Notes: generated by a model from the letters alone, not told the origin. A stretch of DNA of 64,000 nt from Actinomyces haliotis (GCF_015355765.1 NZ_JACWNA010000002.1:1-64000); one strand, 5' to 3'; shown: positions 43,182 through 52,340, counted from the stretch's first letter. Numbers and translations: made by a program.

Positions 43182-43251
43182 CCTCGGCGCCGTCGCGCGC
43201 GCCGCGCCGCACGGGGCAGACGGCGTCGCCCCAGTCAGCCCGACGGGTCGC

Positions 43252-44316
43252 TCAGGCGGCTGCCCCCGCGGGCTCGTTGCCGGAGGAGTCCTCGGCCGGG
43301 TCGGGGGAGGCCAGCCACGCGTCCACCTCGGCCAGCCACGCGGCCTTCGACGTCGGCGAGGCGAGCGAGGCCCGGATGGAGCCGCGTGCGAGCTCGGCCA
43401 GGGCGGCGTCGTCGAGCCCCTGGTCGCGGGCGATCGCGTACTGGTCGACGAGCCGGGACTGGAAGAGGAGCGGGTCGTCCGCGCCGAGCGCCACCTGGGC
43501 GCCGTGCTCGAGGAGAGTGCTCAGCGGGACGTCCGCGGGAGCGTGGTAGACGCCGAGGCACACGTTGGACGCCGGGCACACCTCGAGGCTGATCCCCTCG
43601 GCGACGACCCGGTCGAGCAGCTCCGGGTCCTCGCTCGTCCTGACCCCGTGCCCGATCCGTGTGGGACCGAGGGCGCTGACGACGTCGCGCACGTGCTCCG
43701 GGCCGAGCAGCTCCCCGGCGTGGGGCATCGCCGCGAGGCCGCCCCGCCGGGCAATGGCGAAGGCGGGGCCCCAGCTCGCCGTGACGCCGGCGCGCTCGTC
43801 GTTGGACAGGCCGAAGCCGATGACGGTCCCGGCGCCGTCCCCCGCGTAGCGCACCGCGAGGCGCGCCAGGGTGCGGGCGTCGAGCGGGTGCCGCATCCGG
43901 GAGGCGGCCACGATGACGGCGACCTCCACACCGGTGAGGACCGTCGCCTGCCGCGCGGCGTCGAGAATGATCTCGAGGGCCGGCGTGATCCCGCCGACGA
44001 AGGGCGCGTAGGAGGTCGGGTCCACCTGGATCTCGAGGCGGCGCGAGCCCTCCGCAGCGTCGTCCAGGGCCGCCTCGAGGACGATCCTCCGCATCGTCTC
44101 CTCGTCCGTCACGAGCTGCCTCGCGGTGTCGTAGGAGCGCTGGAAGCGGAACCAGCCGCGGTGGTCGGCCGGTACCCGCAGCGGGTCGCCGTCCATGATC
44201 GAGGGGGGCAGTCGCGTGCGCGACGCCTGGGCCAGGTCGACGAGCGTGTCCAGGCGCATCGAGCCCGTGAAGTGGAGGTGCAGGTGCGCCTTGGGAAGCT
44301 TCGACAGGTCGCGCAT
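43252..44316 (-). CDS. add: Adenosine deaminase-family amidohydrolase
   Basis: A 354-residue zinc hydrolase converting adenosine to inosine (purine salvage). Metal ligands are in HLHLHFTGS (His11/His13/His15 region). The catalytic MPHAGELLGPEHV (His/Glu), RIGHGVR, SLEVCPASNVCLG and the ADDPLLF Asp motif are all present. FTGS replaces the more common LDGS/LEGS after the first His motif, which is a subfamily difference. It is divergent from the APH-like gene; the 78-bp spacer contains a 15-bp dyad. Confidence 0.9.
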   Translation of the reverse strand: MRDLSKLPKAHLHLHFTGSMRLDTLVDLAQASRTRLPPSIMDGDPLRVPADHRGWFRFQRSYDTARQLVTDEETMRRIVLEAALDDAAEGSRRLEIQVDPTSYAPFVGGITPALEIILDAARQATVLTGVEVAVIVAASRMRHPLDARTLARLAVRYAGDGAGTVIGFGLSNDERAGVTASWGPAFAIARRGGLAAMPHAGELLGPEHVRDVVSALGPTRIGHGVRTSEDPELLDRVVAEGISLEVCPASNVCLGVYHAPADVPLSTLLEHGAQVALGADDPLLFQSRLVDQYAIARDQGLDDAALAELARGSIRASLASPTSKAAWLAEVDAWLASPDPAEDSSGNEPAGAAA

Positions 44317-44379
44317 GCCGGGATTCTCCCACGGGCGCAGGCGCGCCCTGCCCGATGACCCCGGCGCGCGGGCCGCGTG

Positions 44380-44394
44380 GGGCACACTGTGCCC
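44380..44394. promoter_or_regulatory. 15-bp perfect dyad abutting a start codon
   Basis: GGGCACA-C-TGTGCCC ends one base before the ATG of the APH-like gene, in the divergent add spacer. It leaves no room for a ribosome-binding site, so it could be an operator over a leaderless start, or a small mRNA hairpin. Confidence 0.45.
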
Positions 44395-45642
44395 ATGAGC
44401 AACGCGCAGGCACGACTCGAGCCGGAGGAGGTCGCTCTCCTCACCGGACCGCGCGCCGCCTCGGTCCTCTCGGCCGCCCTCGCGCCCACCGGGCAGCAGC
44501 TCGTCAGCTGGGAGGTCCACTCCGTCCACCACCGCCCCGGCGCCGGGGTGAGCATCGGCTACACCGCCGTCGTCGCCGCCCCCGGGAGACGCCAGGTCAC
44601 CGAGTACCTCTGCGCCACCACAGCGCGCCTGTCCAACCCGAACGCCACGGGCCTGACGCGCGTCGCCCCCACGGGCGGGGACGGACCGGTCGTCCACGTC
44701 TGGCGGCACCCCGCGGACCCAGAGCTCCCCGCGCTCGCGGTCGCCTGCACCCCGTCGATGCTCTCGCGCCGCCTCGGCGTCGCCGTCAAGGCCACGATGG
44801 TCGCCTACCGGCCCACGCGCCGCGCCGTCGTCCGCGTCACCTACCCGGACTCCTCGACGTCCTACGCCAAGGTCCTGCGACCGGAGCACTCCGCCGCCTT
44901 CGCCGAGCGTCACCGCATGCTGCGGGCCGCCGGCGTCCCCGCGCCCGCGGTCCTGCGCGACGACCCCGACGGCCTCGTCCTCCTGTCCACCGGCGCCGGC
45001 GTCCCGCTGTCCGGGCTCCTCTCACGGGGCATGGACCGCGAGCAGGCGACCCGTGTCTTCGCCTCGCTGACGGGGCTCCTCGACGCCCTGCCGGCCTCCG
45101 CCCTCCAGCTCTCCGCCCACCCCGCCTGGTCCGAGCGCGCCCGTCACTACGCCCACGCAGCCGCCACGGTCCTGCCCGAGCACGCCGCCCGGGCCCGCGC
45201 CGTCGCCGACGGCGTCGAGCAGCTCATGGCCGCGACGGACGCCGGCCCGCTCGTGCCGGTCCACGGCGACTTCTACGAGGCGAACGTCCTCATGGAGGGC
45301 GAGGGCGTCGCGAGCCTCCTCGACGTCGACTCCCTCGGGCCCGGCCGCCGCGTCGACGACCTCGCGTGCCTGCTCGGGCACGTGAGCGTCCTCGACCACC
45401 TCGCACCGGCCTCGTACCCGCACGTGCGCCCGGTCCTCGAGCGCTGGACGGAGCTCGCCGAGCGGCAGGTGGACCCGGTGGCCCTACGGGCGCGCTGCGC
45501 CGGGGTGGTCCTCTCCCTCGTCGCTGGCGCCCGCCGCGAGGACGGCGGCCCGTGGCGCCCCGACGCCGAGGGCCGTCTCGCCCGCGCCGAGTCGTGGCTG
45601 GCGCAGGCCCGCGAGATCCAGGCGCGACGCGGCGCCCACTGA
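44395..45642 (+). CDS. Aminoglycoside-phosphotransferase-fold kinase (APH family)
   Basis: A 415-residue protein with a protein-kinase-like C-terminal fold. The catalytic loop HGDFYEANVLM has His290 and Asp292. A metal-binding LLDVDSLGPGRRVDDLACLL follows. The nucleotide lysine is probably in TSYAKVLRP. The N-terminal 130 residues are less conserved. Members phosphorylate small hydroxylated molecules (antibiotics, sugars, maltose); this chromosomal copy in a housekeeping setting gives no clue to substrate. I chose the ATG at 44395 over a GTG six codons earlier that lies in the dyad. Confidence 0.82.
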   Translation: MSNAQARLEPEEVALLTGPRAASVLSAALAPTGQQLVSWEVHSVHHRPGAGVSIGYTAVVAAPGRRQVTEYLCATTARLSNPNATGLTRVAPTGGDGPVVHVWRHPADPELPALAVACTPSMLSRRLGVAVKATMVAYRPTRRAVVRVTYPDSSTSYAKVLRPEHSAAFAERHRMLRAAGVPAPAVLRDDPDGLVLLSTGAGVPLSGLLSRGMDREQATRVFASLTGLLDALPASALQLSAHPAWSERARHYAHAAATVLPEHAARARAVADGVEQLMAATDAGPLVPVHGDFYEANVLMEGEGVASLLDVDSLGPGRRVDDLACLLGHVSVLDHLAPASYPHVRPVLERWTELAERQVDPVALRARCAGVVLSLVAGARREDGGPWRPDAEGRLARAESWLAQAREIQARRGAH

Positions 45643-45799
45643 GAGGCTCGGCACCTGGGTGGGCACGACCCGGCCGGTCCGGGATCGAGCCCATCGGCCC
45701 GTGCGGAGCCGCTCCCTCGACCCTCCGTGTCACACGCCCGTGTGGCACGCGACATGTGAACGACACGTGGCGCTGCCACCCTGCCGGCACTACACCCGC

Positions 45800-45817
45800 C
45801 CCCATCCCCATCCCCAT
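45800..45817 (+). repeat. CCCCAT hexamer repeated three times
   Basis: Three tandem CCCCAT units lie 25 bp upstream of the GTG of the AGCS pseudogene, in a 199-bp spacer. That spacer also holds an imperfect dyad (45727-45748). Confidence 0.7.
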
Positions 45818-45841
45818 CCCAAGGGCCGAAAGGGCAGGCCC

Positions 45842-47034
45842 GTGCTCACGACCTCAACCCTCGTCGCGCCGGCGATCGCGCCGGTCTCCTTCTCCGACGG
45901 CCTGAGCGCCGTCGACTCCTTCATCTGAGCAAGTACCTCCTCATCCCGCTCCTCCTCGGCACCGGCATCGTCCTCACCTGGCGCCTGCGCGGCCTCCAGC
46001 TGCGCAAGCTCGGCCCCGCCCTGCGCTTCGCCTTCCTCCAGCGCGACGGCGGCGGTGAGGCCGTCAGCGCCGAGGGCGACATCTCCCACTACCAGGCGCT
46101 CACGACGGCGCTCGCCGCCACCGTCGGCGTCGGCAACATCGTCGGCGTCGCCACCGCCATCCACATGGGCGGCCCCGGCGCCCTGTTCTGGATGTGGGTC
46201 ACCGCGATCTTCGGCATGGCCTCGAAGTACTCCGAGGCCTTCCTCGCCGTCCGCTTCCGCACCACGGACGCCAACGGCCAGCAGTCCGGCGGCCCCCAGT
46301 ACCACCTGCGCGAGGCCATCAAGGGCACACCCGGCAGGGTCCTCTCGATCTTCTTCGCCTGCTCGGCCGTCCTGGCCTCCTTCGGCATCGGCTGCATGAC
46401 GCAGTCCAACGCGGTGGCCGCTCAGCCCGCCAACTCCTTCGGATGGAGCGGCTGGGCCGTCGGCCTCGTCCTCGCCCTGTGCGTCGGCGCCGTGCTCCTG
46501 GGGGGCATCGAGTCCATCGGCAAGGTGACGGCCGGCTTCGTGCCCATGATGATCGTCTTCTACCTCGGCGGCTGCCTCTACATCCGCGCCGTCAACGTCT
46601 CCGGCATCCCCCGCGCCCTCGGCATGGTCTTCCACGACGCCTTCACCGCGCAGGGCGCCACCGGCGGCTTCGCCGGCTCCACGCTCATGCTGGCGATCCA
46701 GTACGGCGTCGCCCGCGGCATCTTCTCCAACGAGTCCGGCATGGGCTCAGCCGCCATCGCCGCGGCGGCCGCGAAGACGAACCACCCCGCGCGCCAGGGC
46801 ATGGTGTCCATGACCCAGACCTTCATCGGCACGGTCACCGAGCTCACCGACGTGTGGACCTTCGCGGACATCGCGAACGGTCCCATGGCCATCCCGAACC
46901 TCTTCGGCCTGCTCCTGCTCTCGGGCCTCATCGCCCGCGAGACCAAGGCGTACCTCTCGCAGGACCCGCACCTGCGCCGCGCCGGGGACGACTTCACCTC
47001 GGTGCCCGAGGTCGCCGACACCTCGCTGCGCTGA
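45842..47034 (+). pseudogene. Sodium:alanine/glycine symporter (AGCS family), frameshift plus internal deletion
   Basis: A GTG start at 45842 opens a 28-codon N-terminus ending SAVDSFI and a TGA at 45926-45928. Restoring one lost G (TGG to TG) joins it to the frame reading SKYLLIPLLLGTGIVLTWRL and the AGCS signatures ALAATVGVGNIVGVATAIHM and GGPGALFWMWVTAIFGM. It then runs on to ARGIFSNESGMGSAAIAAAA. After MVSMTQTFIGT the next segment is VWTFADIANGPMAIPNLFGL, so about 95-100 residues (several helices) present in the family are missing in frame. With the first helix out of frame and the core truncated, transport is very unlikely. Confidence 0.85.
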
Positions 47035-47077
47035 CCGCGGTCGCGACCAGCGAGCGGACCGTCCTCGCAGCCCGGCC

Positions 47078-47129
47078 GGCACGACGGCGGGGGCCGTACC
47101 CGATCGGGTACGGCCCCCTCCGTCGTGCC
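47078..47129. terminator. Bidirectional terminator, 25-bp stem
   Basis: The arms 47078-47103 and 47104-47129 pair with one mismatch around a GATC centre, between the convergent symporter pseudogene and aminotransferase gene. It is one of the longest stems in the window. Confidence 0.85.
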
Positions 47130-47145
47130 TGGACGTTGGTGCGTG

Positions 47146-47181
47146 GACGTCCGGTGCCCGCTCGAGGAGGCACCGGACGTC
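47146..47181 (-). terminator. Terminator of the aminotransferase gene
   Basis: A perfect 13-bp stem (47146-47158 with 47169-47181) lies 5 bp downstream of the minus-strand aminotransferase stop. Confidence 0.75.
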
Positions 47182-47186
47182 GCGGC

Positions 47187-48401
47187 TCACTCGACCTCGG
47201 CGAGGAGCCTCTGCATCCGGGTGACGCCCTCGGTGATGGCGTCGTCGCTCGTCGCGTAGGACAGGCGGAGGAATCCGGAGGGGCCGAAGGCCTCGCCCGG
47301 GACGACGGCGACCTCGGCGTGCTCGAGGATGAGGCCGGCGAGCGTCGCGGAGGAGTCGATCGTCGTGCCGCGCAGCGTGCGGCCGACGAGGCCCTCGACG
47401 CTCGGGTAGACGTAGAAGGCGCCCTGGGGCACCGGCACCGCGAGACCGTCGATGTGCGAGAGCAGGTCCACGATGAGGCGGCGACGGCGGTCGAAGGCCG
47501 TCCGCATCTCGTTGACGGTGGCCAGGTCGCCGGAGACAGCGGCCAGGGCGGCGCGCTGGGAGACGTTGGCGACGTTGCTCGTCAGGTGCGACTGGAAGTT
47601 GGTCGCTGCCTTGACGACGTCGGAGGGGCCGATCATCCAGCCCACGCGCCAGCCGGTCATCGCGTAGGTCTTCGCGACGCCGTTCAGCACGATCGTCTGG
47701 TCCGCGAGCTCGGGGACCAGCTTGACGACGTGCGCGGTCTCGGCGCCGTCGTAGAGGAGGTGCTCGTAGATCTCGTCGGTGATGACCCAGATGCCGTGCT
47801 CGAGGGCCCACCCGCCGATGGCGGTGAGCTCGGCGGGCGCGTAGACGGCACCGGTCGGGTTGGACGGCGAGCACAGGAGGAGGACCTTGGTGCGCTCCGT
47901 GCGCGCCTCCTCGAGCTGCTCGACGGTGACCTTGTAGCCCTGGTCCGCGCCGGCGAAGACCTCGACGGTGGTGCCGCCGGCGAGGGCGATGACCTCGGGG
48001 TAGGTGGTCCAGTACGGAGTGGGCAGGAGGACCTCGTCGCCCGGGTCGACGACGGAGGCGAAGGCCTGGAAGACGGCCTGCTTGCCGCCGTTGGTGACGA
48101 GGACGTCGTCGGGGGAGACCGCGTAGCCGGAGTCTCGCAGGGTCTTCGCGGCGATGGCCTCGCGCAGGACGGGCAGGCCCTTGGCGGGGGAGTACTTGTG
48201 GTTGGCCGGGTCCTTCGCGGCCGCGACGGCGGCCTCGACGATGTAGTCCGGCGTGGGGAAGTCCGGCTCACCGGCGCCGAAGCCGATGACCGGCCGGCCC
48301 GCGGCCTTGAGGGCCTTGGCCTTGGCGTCGACGGCGAGCGTCGCGGAGGGGGCGATGGCAGCAAGACGGGCGGAGACTCGGCTCCTGGGTGCGGTACTCA
48401 C
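47187..48401 (-). CDS. PLP-dependent class I aminotransferase (aspartate/alanine type)
   Basis: A 404-residue fold-type I aminotransferase. The PLP-binding lysine is Lys244 in [40 protein letters not shown], the [10 protein letters not shown] segment and the C-terminal Arg region [10 protein letters not shown] match subgroup Ib aspartate aminotransferases. The GTG at 48401 gives the expected N-terminus; further upstream codons run into the tRNA gene region and are not coding. Its divergent position next to tRNA-Trp and secE is conserved in actinobacteria. Confidence 0.92.
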   Translation of the reverse strand: MSTAPRSRVSARLAAIAPSATLAVDAKAKALKAAGRPVIGFGAGEPDFPTPDYIVEAAVAAAKDPANHKYSPAKGLPVLREAIAAKTLRDSGYAVSPDDVLVTNGGKQAVFQAFASVVDPGDEVLLPTPYWTTYPEVIALAGGTTVEVFAGADQGYKVTVEQLEEARTERTKVLLLCSPSNPTGAVYAPAELTAIGGWALEHGIWVITDEIYEHLLYDGAETAHVVKLVPELADQTIVLNGVAKTYAMTGWRVGWMIGPSDVVKAATNFQSHLTSNVANVSQRAALAAVSGDLATVNEMRTAFDRRRRLIVDLLSHIDGLAVPVPQGAFYVYPSVEGLVGRTLRGTTIDSSATLAGLILEHAEVAVVPGEAFGPSGFLRLSYATSDDAITEGVTRMQRLLAEVE

Positions 48402-48614
48402 CCCGTCATGGTCCCACGGGGCCCCGTTGCGCGCAGGCGCGTTCGGCACCTGAACCTCCGGCTGAGTCTCCTTCGGCCGTGAGGCGTCGGCGGGTCGGTC
48501 CGCTCCTCCAGGAGGCGCGGACCGGGCAGCCCTCCCTTCCCGGGGACGTGTCGCAGCCCACCTGGGCCTGATTTCCCCTGGCGGGTAGCGTGTGGCATGA
48601 TCAGTTTCCGCTGA

Positions 48615-48687
48615 AGGGCAGTGGCGCAATTGGTAGCGCACCGGTCTCCAAAACCGGCGGTTGTGGGTTCGAGTCCCGCCTGCCCTG
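48615..48687 (+). tRNA. tRNA-Trp (CCA anticodon)
   Basis: A 73-nt cloverleaf: the acceptor stem AGGGCAG pairs with CTGCCCT. The D-loop is GGCGCAATTGGTAGCGC. The anticodon stem-loop is CCGGT-CTCCAAA-ACCGG, with CCA at 48648-48650. The T-arm is GTGGGTTCGAGTCCCGC. The 3' CCA is not encoded. It lies 94 bp upstream of secE. Confidence 0.97.
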
Positions 48688-48781
48688 CTGAGAACGGCGG
48701 ATCTGTCGGGAGATCCCGTCGGTTCCGTCTCTCTCGCCCGCGAGGGCGCAGACCGAACTGTCGACCCCGAGGATCCCGAGC

Positions 48782-49018
48782 ATGAGCGAAGGCGCGACCG
48801 TCGCCAAGGGCACGCAGCAGAAGAAGCGCGGCTTCTTCGCGGGCATCGTGCTCTTCTTCAAGCAGGTCATTGACGAGCTCCGCAAGGTCGTCTGGCCGAC
48901 GCGCAACGAGCTGTGGACCTACTTCGTCGTGGTCGTCGTCTTCATCATCGCCATCATGGCCTTCACCGGCGTCCTCGACGTCGCCTTCGACCGCCTCATC
49001 ATGTGGGCGCTCGCCTGA
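48782..49018 (+). CDS. secE: Preprotein translocase subunit SecE
   Basis: A 78-residue single-helix actinobacterial SecE. The amphipathic region [17 protein letters not shown] is followed by one transmembrane helix ([19 protein letters not shown]). It clamps the SecYG channel. The standard order tRNA-Trp, secE, nusG is kept. Confidence 0.96.
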   Translation: MSEGATVAKGTQQKKRGFFAGIVLFFKQVIDELRKVVWPTRNELWTYFVVVVVFIIAIMAFTGVLDVAFDRLIMWALA

Positions 49019-49112
49019 GGCCCCTTCACTGAGCAGGACCACGGGAGCCGCTCCGGCAGCGCCCGCAGTCCTCGAGCCCGCCGACTCATCCGTCACTGAA
49101 AGCAGGTACACC

Positions 49113-49955
49113 GTGTCCGAGGAGACCTTCTCCGCCGAGACCGCCGACGACGAGGCCGCCGTCCTCGACGCCGACCAGCCCGAGACCCAGGCCCAGGAGG
49201 GCCAGGACGAGGCCCTCGAGACTGCCGAGGTCGAGACCGAGGACGCCGTCGACGCCCCCGCCGAGTCCGCTGAGGAGCCGACAGAGGAGGCCGCCCCCGC
49301 GGTCGATCCCGTCGAGGAGTTCCGCAAGCGGCTCTCCTCCCTCCCCGGCGAGTGGTACGTCCTGCACACCTACTCCGGCTACGAGCGCCGCGTCGCCGCC
49401 GACATCATGGCACGGGCCGAGAACTTCGAGCTCGAGGACTACGTCTTCGACGCCACCGTCCCCATGGAGACGGTCATCGAGGTCAAGAACGCGGGCAAGA
49501 AGAAGGAGGTGTCCCGCGTCCGGATCCCCGGCTACGTCTTCGTCCGCATGGACCTCGACGACCCGGAGACCTCCGACCGCGTGTGGCGCACCATCAAGGA
49601 CACCCCGGCCGTCACCGGCTTCGTCGGCGACCGCTACAACCCGGTCCCGCTCACCTTCGAGGAGGCCCTCTCCCAGCTCGGCCCCACCCCCGAGGAGGTC
49701 GCCGCCCAGCAGGCCGAGGCCCAGGCCGCGCCGCTGGAGTCCGGCGAGGGCAGCCAGATCTCGGCCGGCGGTCAGGTCTTCGAGGTCGCCTTCGAGGCCG
49801 GCGAGTCCGTCATCGTGACCGACGGCCCCTTCGAGTCGCTCCCCGCCACGATCTCGGAGATCCACCCGGACACCCAGAAGCTCCAGGTCCTCATCTCGCT
49901 CTTCGGGCGCGACACCCCGGCCGAGCTCTCCTTCAACCAGGTCGCCAAGATCTGA
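49113..49955 (+). CDS. nusG: Transcription termination/antitermination factor NusG
   Basis: A 280-residue factor that binds RNA polymerase and couples it to Rho or ribosomes. A strongly acidic, disordered extension (residues 1-69) precedes the NGN domain, which starts at [16 protein letters not shown] and includes [15 protein letters not shown] Gln/Ala/Glu linker of about 45 residues leads to the KOW domain ([20 protein letters not shown]). The GTG at 49113 has GCAGGT 7 nt upstream. Acidic N-termini of this kind are usual in actinobacterial NusG. Confidence 0.95.
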   Translation: MSEETFSAETADDEAAVLDADQPETQAQEGQDEALETAEVETEDAVDAPAESAEEPTEEAAPAVDPVEEFRKRLSSLPGEWYVLHTYSGYERRVAADIMARAENFELEDYVFDATVPMETVIEVKNAGKKKEVSRVRIPGYVFVRMDLDDPETSDRVWRTIKDTPAVTGFVGDRYNPVPLTFEEALSQLGPTPEEVAAQQAEAQAAPLESGEGSQISAGGQVFEVAFEAGESVIVTDGPFESLPATISEIHPDTQKLQVLISLFGRDTPAELSFNQVAKI

Positions 49956-49967
49956 GCACGCAGCCAA

Positions 49968-50014
49968 CGCGACGCCGGCGACCGGCCCCGACCGGGGCGG
50001 TCGCCGGCGTCGCG
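49968..50014 (+). terminator. Terminator after nusG
   Basis: A perfect 17-bp stem (49968-49984 with 49998-50014), extended inside by CCCC/GGGG, lies 13 bp after the nusG stop. It separates secE-nusG from rplK-rplA. Confidence 0.85.
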
Positions 50015-50016
50015 TC

Positions 50017-50037
50017 TCACAGGCACTGAGCCTGTGA
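50017..50037. promoter_or_regulatory. 8-bp perfect dyad upstream of rplK
   Basis: TCACAGGC-ACTGA-GCCTGTGA lies directly after the nusG terminator and 40 bp before a TAAGAT -10-like hexamer (50077-50082), which is the likely start of rplKA transcription. It could be a protein-binding site or part of the terminator structure. Confidence 0.4.
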
Positions 50038-50170
50038 TCCCGCGCACCGGGCGCGGTCCGGCTCCACCAGCGGGGCTAAGATCGGTCCTCGTGCGCGCGC
50101 ACGTCCGTGGGACGTGCCCCACCGCTGCACGGCAGGCGTGCAGCGCTCCGGACAAGAAGGACCCATACAC

Positions 50171-50602
50171 ATGGCCCCCAAGAAGAAGGTCGCCGGGCTG
50201 ATCAAGCTCCAGATCCAGGCCGGCGCCGCCAACCCCGCCCCGCCGATCGGCCCCGCGCTCGGTCAGCACGGCGTCAACATCATGGAGTTCTGCAAGGCGT
50301 ACAACGCCGCGACCGAGTCGCAGCGCGGCAACGTCATCCCCGTGGAGATCACCGTCTACGAGGACCGCAGCTTCACCTTCATCACCAAGACCCCGCCGGC
50401 CGCCGAGCTCATCAAGAAGGCCGCCGGTGTGGCCAAGGGCTCCTCGACCCCGCACACGGACAAGGTCGGTCACCTGACCCAGGCCCAGGTCCGCGAGATC
50501 GCCGAGTCGAAGATGGCCGACCTCAACGCCAACGACGTCGAGGCCGCCTCCAAGATCATCGCCGGCACCGCCCGCTCCATGGGCATCACCGTCGACGCCT
50601 GA
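50171..50602 (+). CDS. rplK: 50S ribosomal protein uL11
   Basis: A 143-residue protein of the GTPase-associated centre. Family segments are the N-terminal [20 protein letters not shown] loop, which contacts thiopeptides and EF-G, and the C-terminal rRNA-binding domain ([27 protein letters not shown]). The ATG at 50171 follows GAAGGA. Confidence 0.98.
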   Translation: MAPKKKVAGLIKLQIQAGAANPAPPIGPALGQHGVNIMEFCKAYNAATESQRGNVIPVEITVYEDRSFTFITKTPPAAELIKKAAGVAKGSSTPHTDKVGHLTQAQVREIAESKMADLNANDVEAASKIIAGTARSMGITVDA

Positions 50603-50693
50603 GCCCCTTCGCTCACGAGCACCGACACCCCCACAGACAAGAACCGTGGAAGGGCCTGCGCGGCCCGTTCACCACGACTGCAAGGAGAAGCAG

Positions 50694-51383
50694 ATGACCA
50701 AGCGCAGCAAGGCCTACCGCGCCGCCGCTGAGAAGATCCAGTCCGGGATCCTCTACACCCCGGCCGAGGCCGTGAAGCTGGCCAAGAAGACCTCCGTGAC
50801 GAAGTTCGACTCCACCGTGGACGTCGTCCTTCGCCTCGGGGTGGACCCTCGCAAGGCCGACCAGATGGTGCGAGGCACCGTGTCCCTGCCGCACGGTACC
50901 GGTAAGACCGCCCGAGTGATCGTCTTCGCCCAGGGCGACCGCGCCCAGCAGGCGCTCGACGCCGGAGCCGACGAGGTCGGCGGCGACGAGCTCATCGAGA
51001 AGGTCGCCGCGGGCTACACCGACTTCGACGCCGCCGTCGCCACCCCGGACCTCATGGGCAAGGTCGGCCGCCTCGGCCGCGTGCTCGGTCCCCGTGGCCT
51101 CATGCCGAACCCGAAGACCGGCACCGTCACCATGGACGTCGCCAAGGCCGTCTCCGACATCAAGGGCGGCCGCATCGAGTTCCGCGTCGACCGCGCCTCC
51201 AACCTCAACTTCATCATCGGCAAGTCCTCCTTCACCGAGCAGCAGCTCGCGGAGAACTTCCAGGCCGCCCTCGACGAGATCCTGCGCCTCAAGCCCGCGA
51301 CCTCGAAGGGCCGCTACATCCTCAAGGCCACCATGGCCACGACGATGGGCCCCGGCATCCCGCTGGACGTCACCAAGGCCTGA
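50694..51383 (+). CDS. rplA: 50S ribosomal protein uL1
   Basis: A 229-residue L1-stalk protein that also acts as translational repressor of its own operon in many bacteria. Typical segments are [20 protein letters not shown] and [26 protein letters not shown] precedes the ATG. It is 91 bp downstream of rplK. Confidence 0.98.
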   Translation: MTKRSKAYRAAAEKIQSGILYTPAEAVKLAKKTSVTKFDSTVDVVLRLGVDPRKADQMVRGTVSLPHGTGKTARVIVFAQGDRAQQALDAGADEVGGDELIEKVAAGYTDFDAAVATPDLMGKVGRLGRVLGPRGLMPNPKTGTVTMDVAKAVSDIKGGRIEFRVDRASNLNFIIGKSSFTEQQLAENFQAALDEILRLKPATSKGRYILKATMATTMGPGIPLDVTKA

Positions 51384-51393
51384 CAGCCTCGCA

Positions 51394-51453
51394 GCGCCCC
51401 GCTCGGGGCGCACCGGCGCCGGTCGTCTCCCACCCGGGAGGCGGCCGGCGCCG
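51394..51453 (+). terminator. Tandem hairpins after rplA
   Basis: Two consecutive stems, 51394-51400 with 51405-51411 (7 bp) and 51414-51422 with 51445-51453 (9 bp plus an inner CTCCC/GGGAG), follow the rplA stop. Confidence 0.7.
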
Positions 51454-51564
51454 TCGTGGTGGACGCGCACGGTGACGTCGTCGTCCTCGGTCTCGGCCCG
51501 CAGCGAGCCCTGGCCGGGCTGCTCCGACCGAGGTGGGAGCCGCTCCGGGCCTCGGCCCGGCCCG

Positions 51565-52281
51565 TCAGGGTGTCAGCGCTGCCGCCCACGCCAGCACGGC
51601 GCCCGCGAGCAGCGACGGTCCTAGCGCGATCGGGTCACGGCGGCCGGCGCGGCGCACCAGGACGAGTGCCAGGGCCGTGAGACCGGCGACGAGGAACCCG
51701 AGGACGATGCCCGTCCACACGGCGGTCGGACCGAACCATCCCAACCAGAGGGCGAGGACGGTGAGCATCTTGACGTCGCCCATGCCCAGGCCGGTGCCGC
51801 GCGGTGCTGCCGCGGCGAAGCCCGCGAGGACTCCTGTGGCCGCGCCGCACGCGAGGGAGACGGCTGCGAGGTGGGCCGTCCCAGGACTCGCGAGGGTGGC
51901 GCCCGCGCCGCAGACGAGGAGCCAGGCGGTCGCCGCTCCCAGGAGCCTGTTGGGCAGCAGGTGGGCCGCGACGTCAGTCAAGGCCGCCAGCGTGAGGACC
52001 GCGAGGACCGGAACCGCGGCGGCGCCGGCCCACGGACTGCCGGCGCTGGTGCTCAGCGCGACCGTGAGCGCCGTCATCGCTCCCACGGCGACGACGGCGC
52101 TCATGGGGGAGAGGGCGCGGCGCCGGACTCGCTCGCCCTGCGGGCGCGACACGGCGTACCGCAGCGCCCAGCGGCGCAGCGGGGCGGCGGTGACGGCGGT
52201 CCATGCCGCCGCCCAGACGAGCAGGAGAGCCAGCACGGCGGCAGTCTGCCACGGGCGTCGCCGGTGCGTGACCGATCGCAC
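51565..52281 (-). CDS. A24-family prepilin peptidase (TadV/CpaA-like)
   Basis: A 238-residue polytopic membrane aspartyl protease that cleaves type IV or Tad prepilins. The two catalytic aspartates are Asp103 (AALTDVAAHLLPN) and Asp169 in the G-x-G-D motif (GLGMGDVKML). The N-terminal methylase domain of PilD is absent. No pilin genes are nearby, so its substrates lie elsewhere. The GTG at 52281 gives a short basic N-terminus before helix 1, but it lacks a clear ribosome-binding site and another in-frame GTG follows at Val16. It lies antisense-oriented between rplA and rplJ and is divergent from the rplJ leader. Confidence 0.85.
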   Translation of the reverse strand: MRSVTHRRRPWQTAAVLALLLVWAAAWTAVTAAPLRRWALRYAVSRPQGERVRRRALSPMSAVVAVGAMTALTVALSTSAGSPWAGAAAVPVLAVLTLAALTDVAAHLLPNRLLGAATAWLLVCGAGATLASPGTAHLAAVSLACGAATGVLAGFAAAAPRGTGLGMGDVKMLTVLALWLGWFGPTAVWTGIVLGFLVAGLTALALVLVRRAGRRDPIALGPSLLAGAVLAWAAALTP

Positions 52282-52303
52282 CGCCCTGTGGAGACCGTCA
52301 GCC

Positions 52304-52334
52304 TTGCCCCACAACCCGACGGCGTGGTTACGTT
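52304..52334 (+). promoter_or_regulatory. Candidate rplJ promoter
   Basis: TTGCCC (52304-52309) and TACGTT (52329-52334; the overlapping TTACGT gives 18-bp spacing) lie just ahead of the L10 leader. Confidence 0.45.
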
Positions 52335-52340
52335 GAGCCC

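Noticed and set aside
44395-45642. Acquired aminoglycoside-resistance gene
   Set aside because: The APH fold is broad; base composition and setting match the chromosome, with no mobile element nearby, so a resistance role is not supported.
45800-45817. CRISPR-like or phase-variable repeat
   Set aside because: Only three 6-bp units, no spacers and no cas genes; too short for confident slippage claims.
45842-46165. Programmed frameshift in the AGCS gene
   Set aside because: No slippery heptamer or downstream stimulatory structure at 45926, and the gene also lacks a core block, so decay is more likely.
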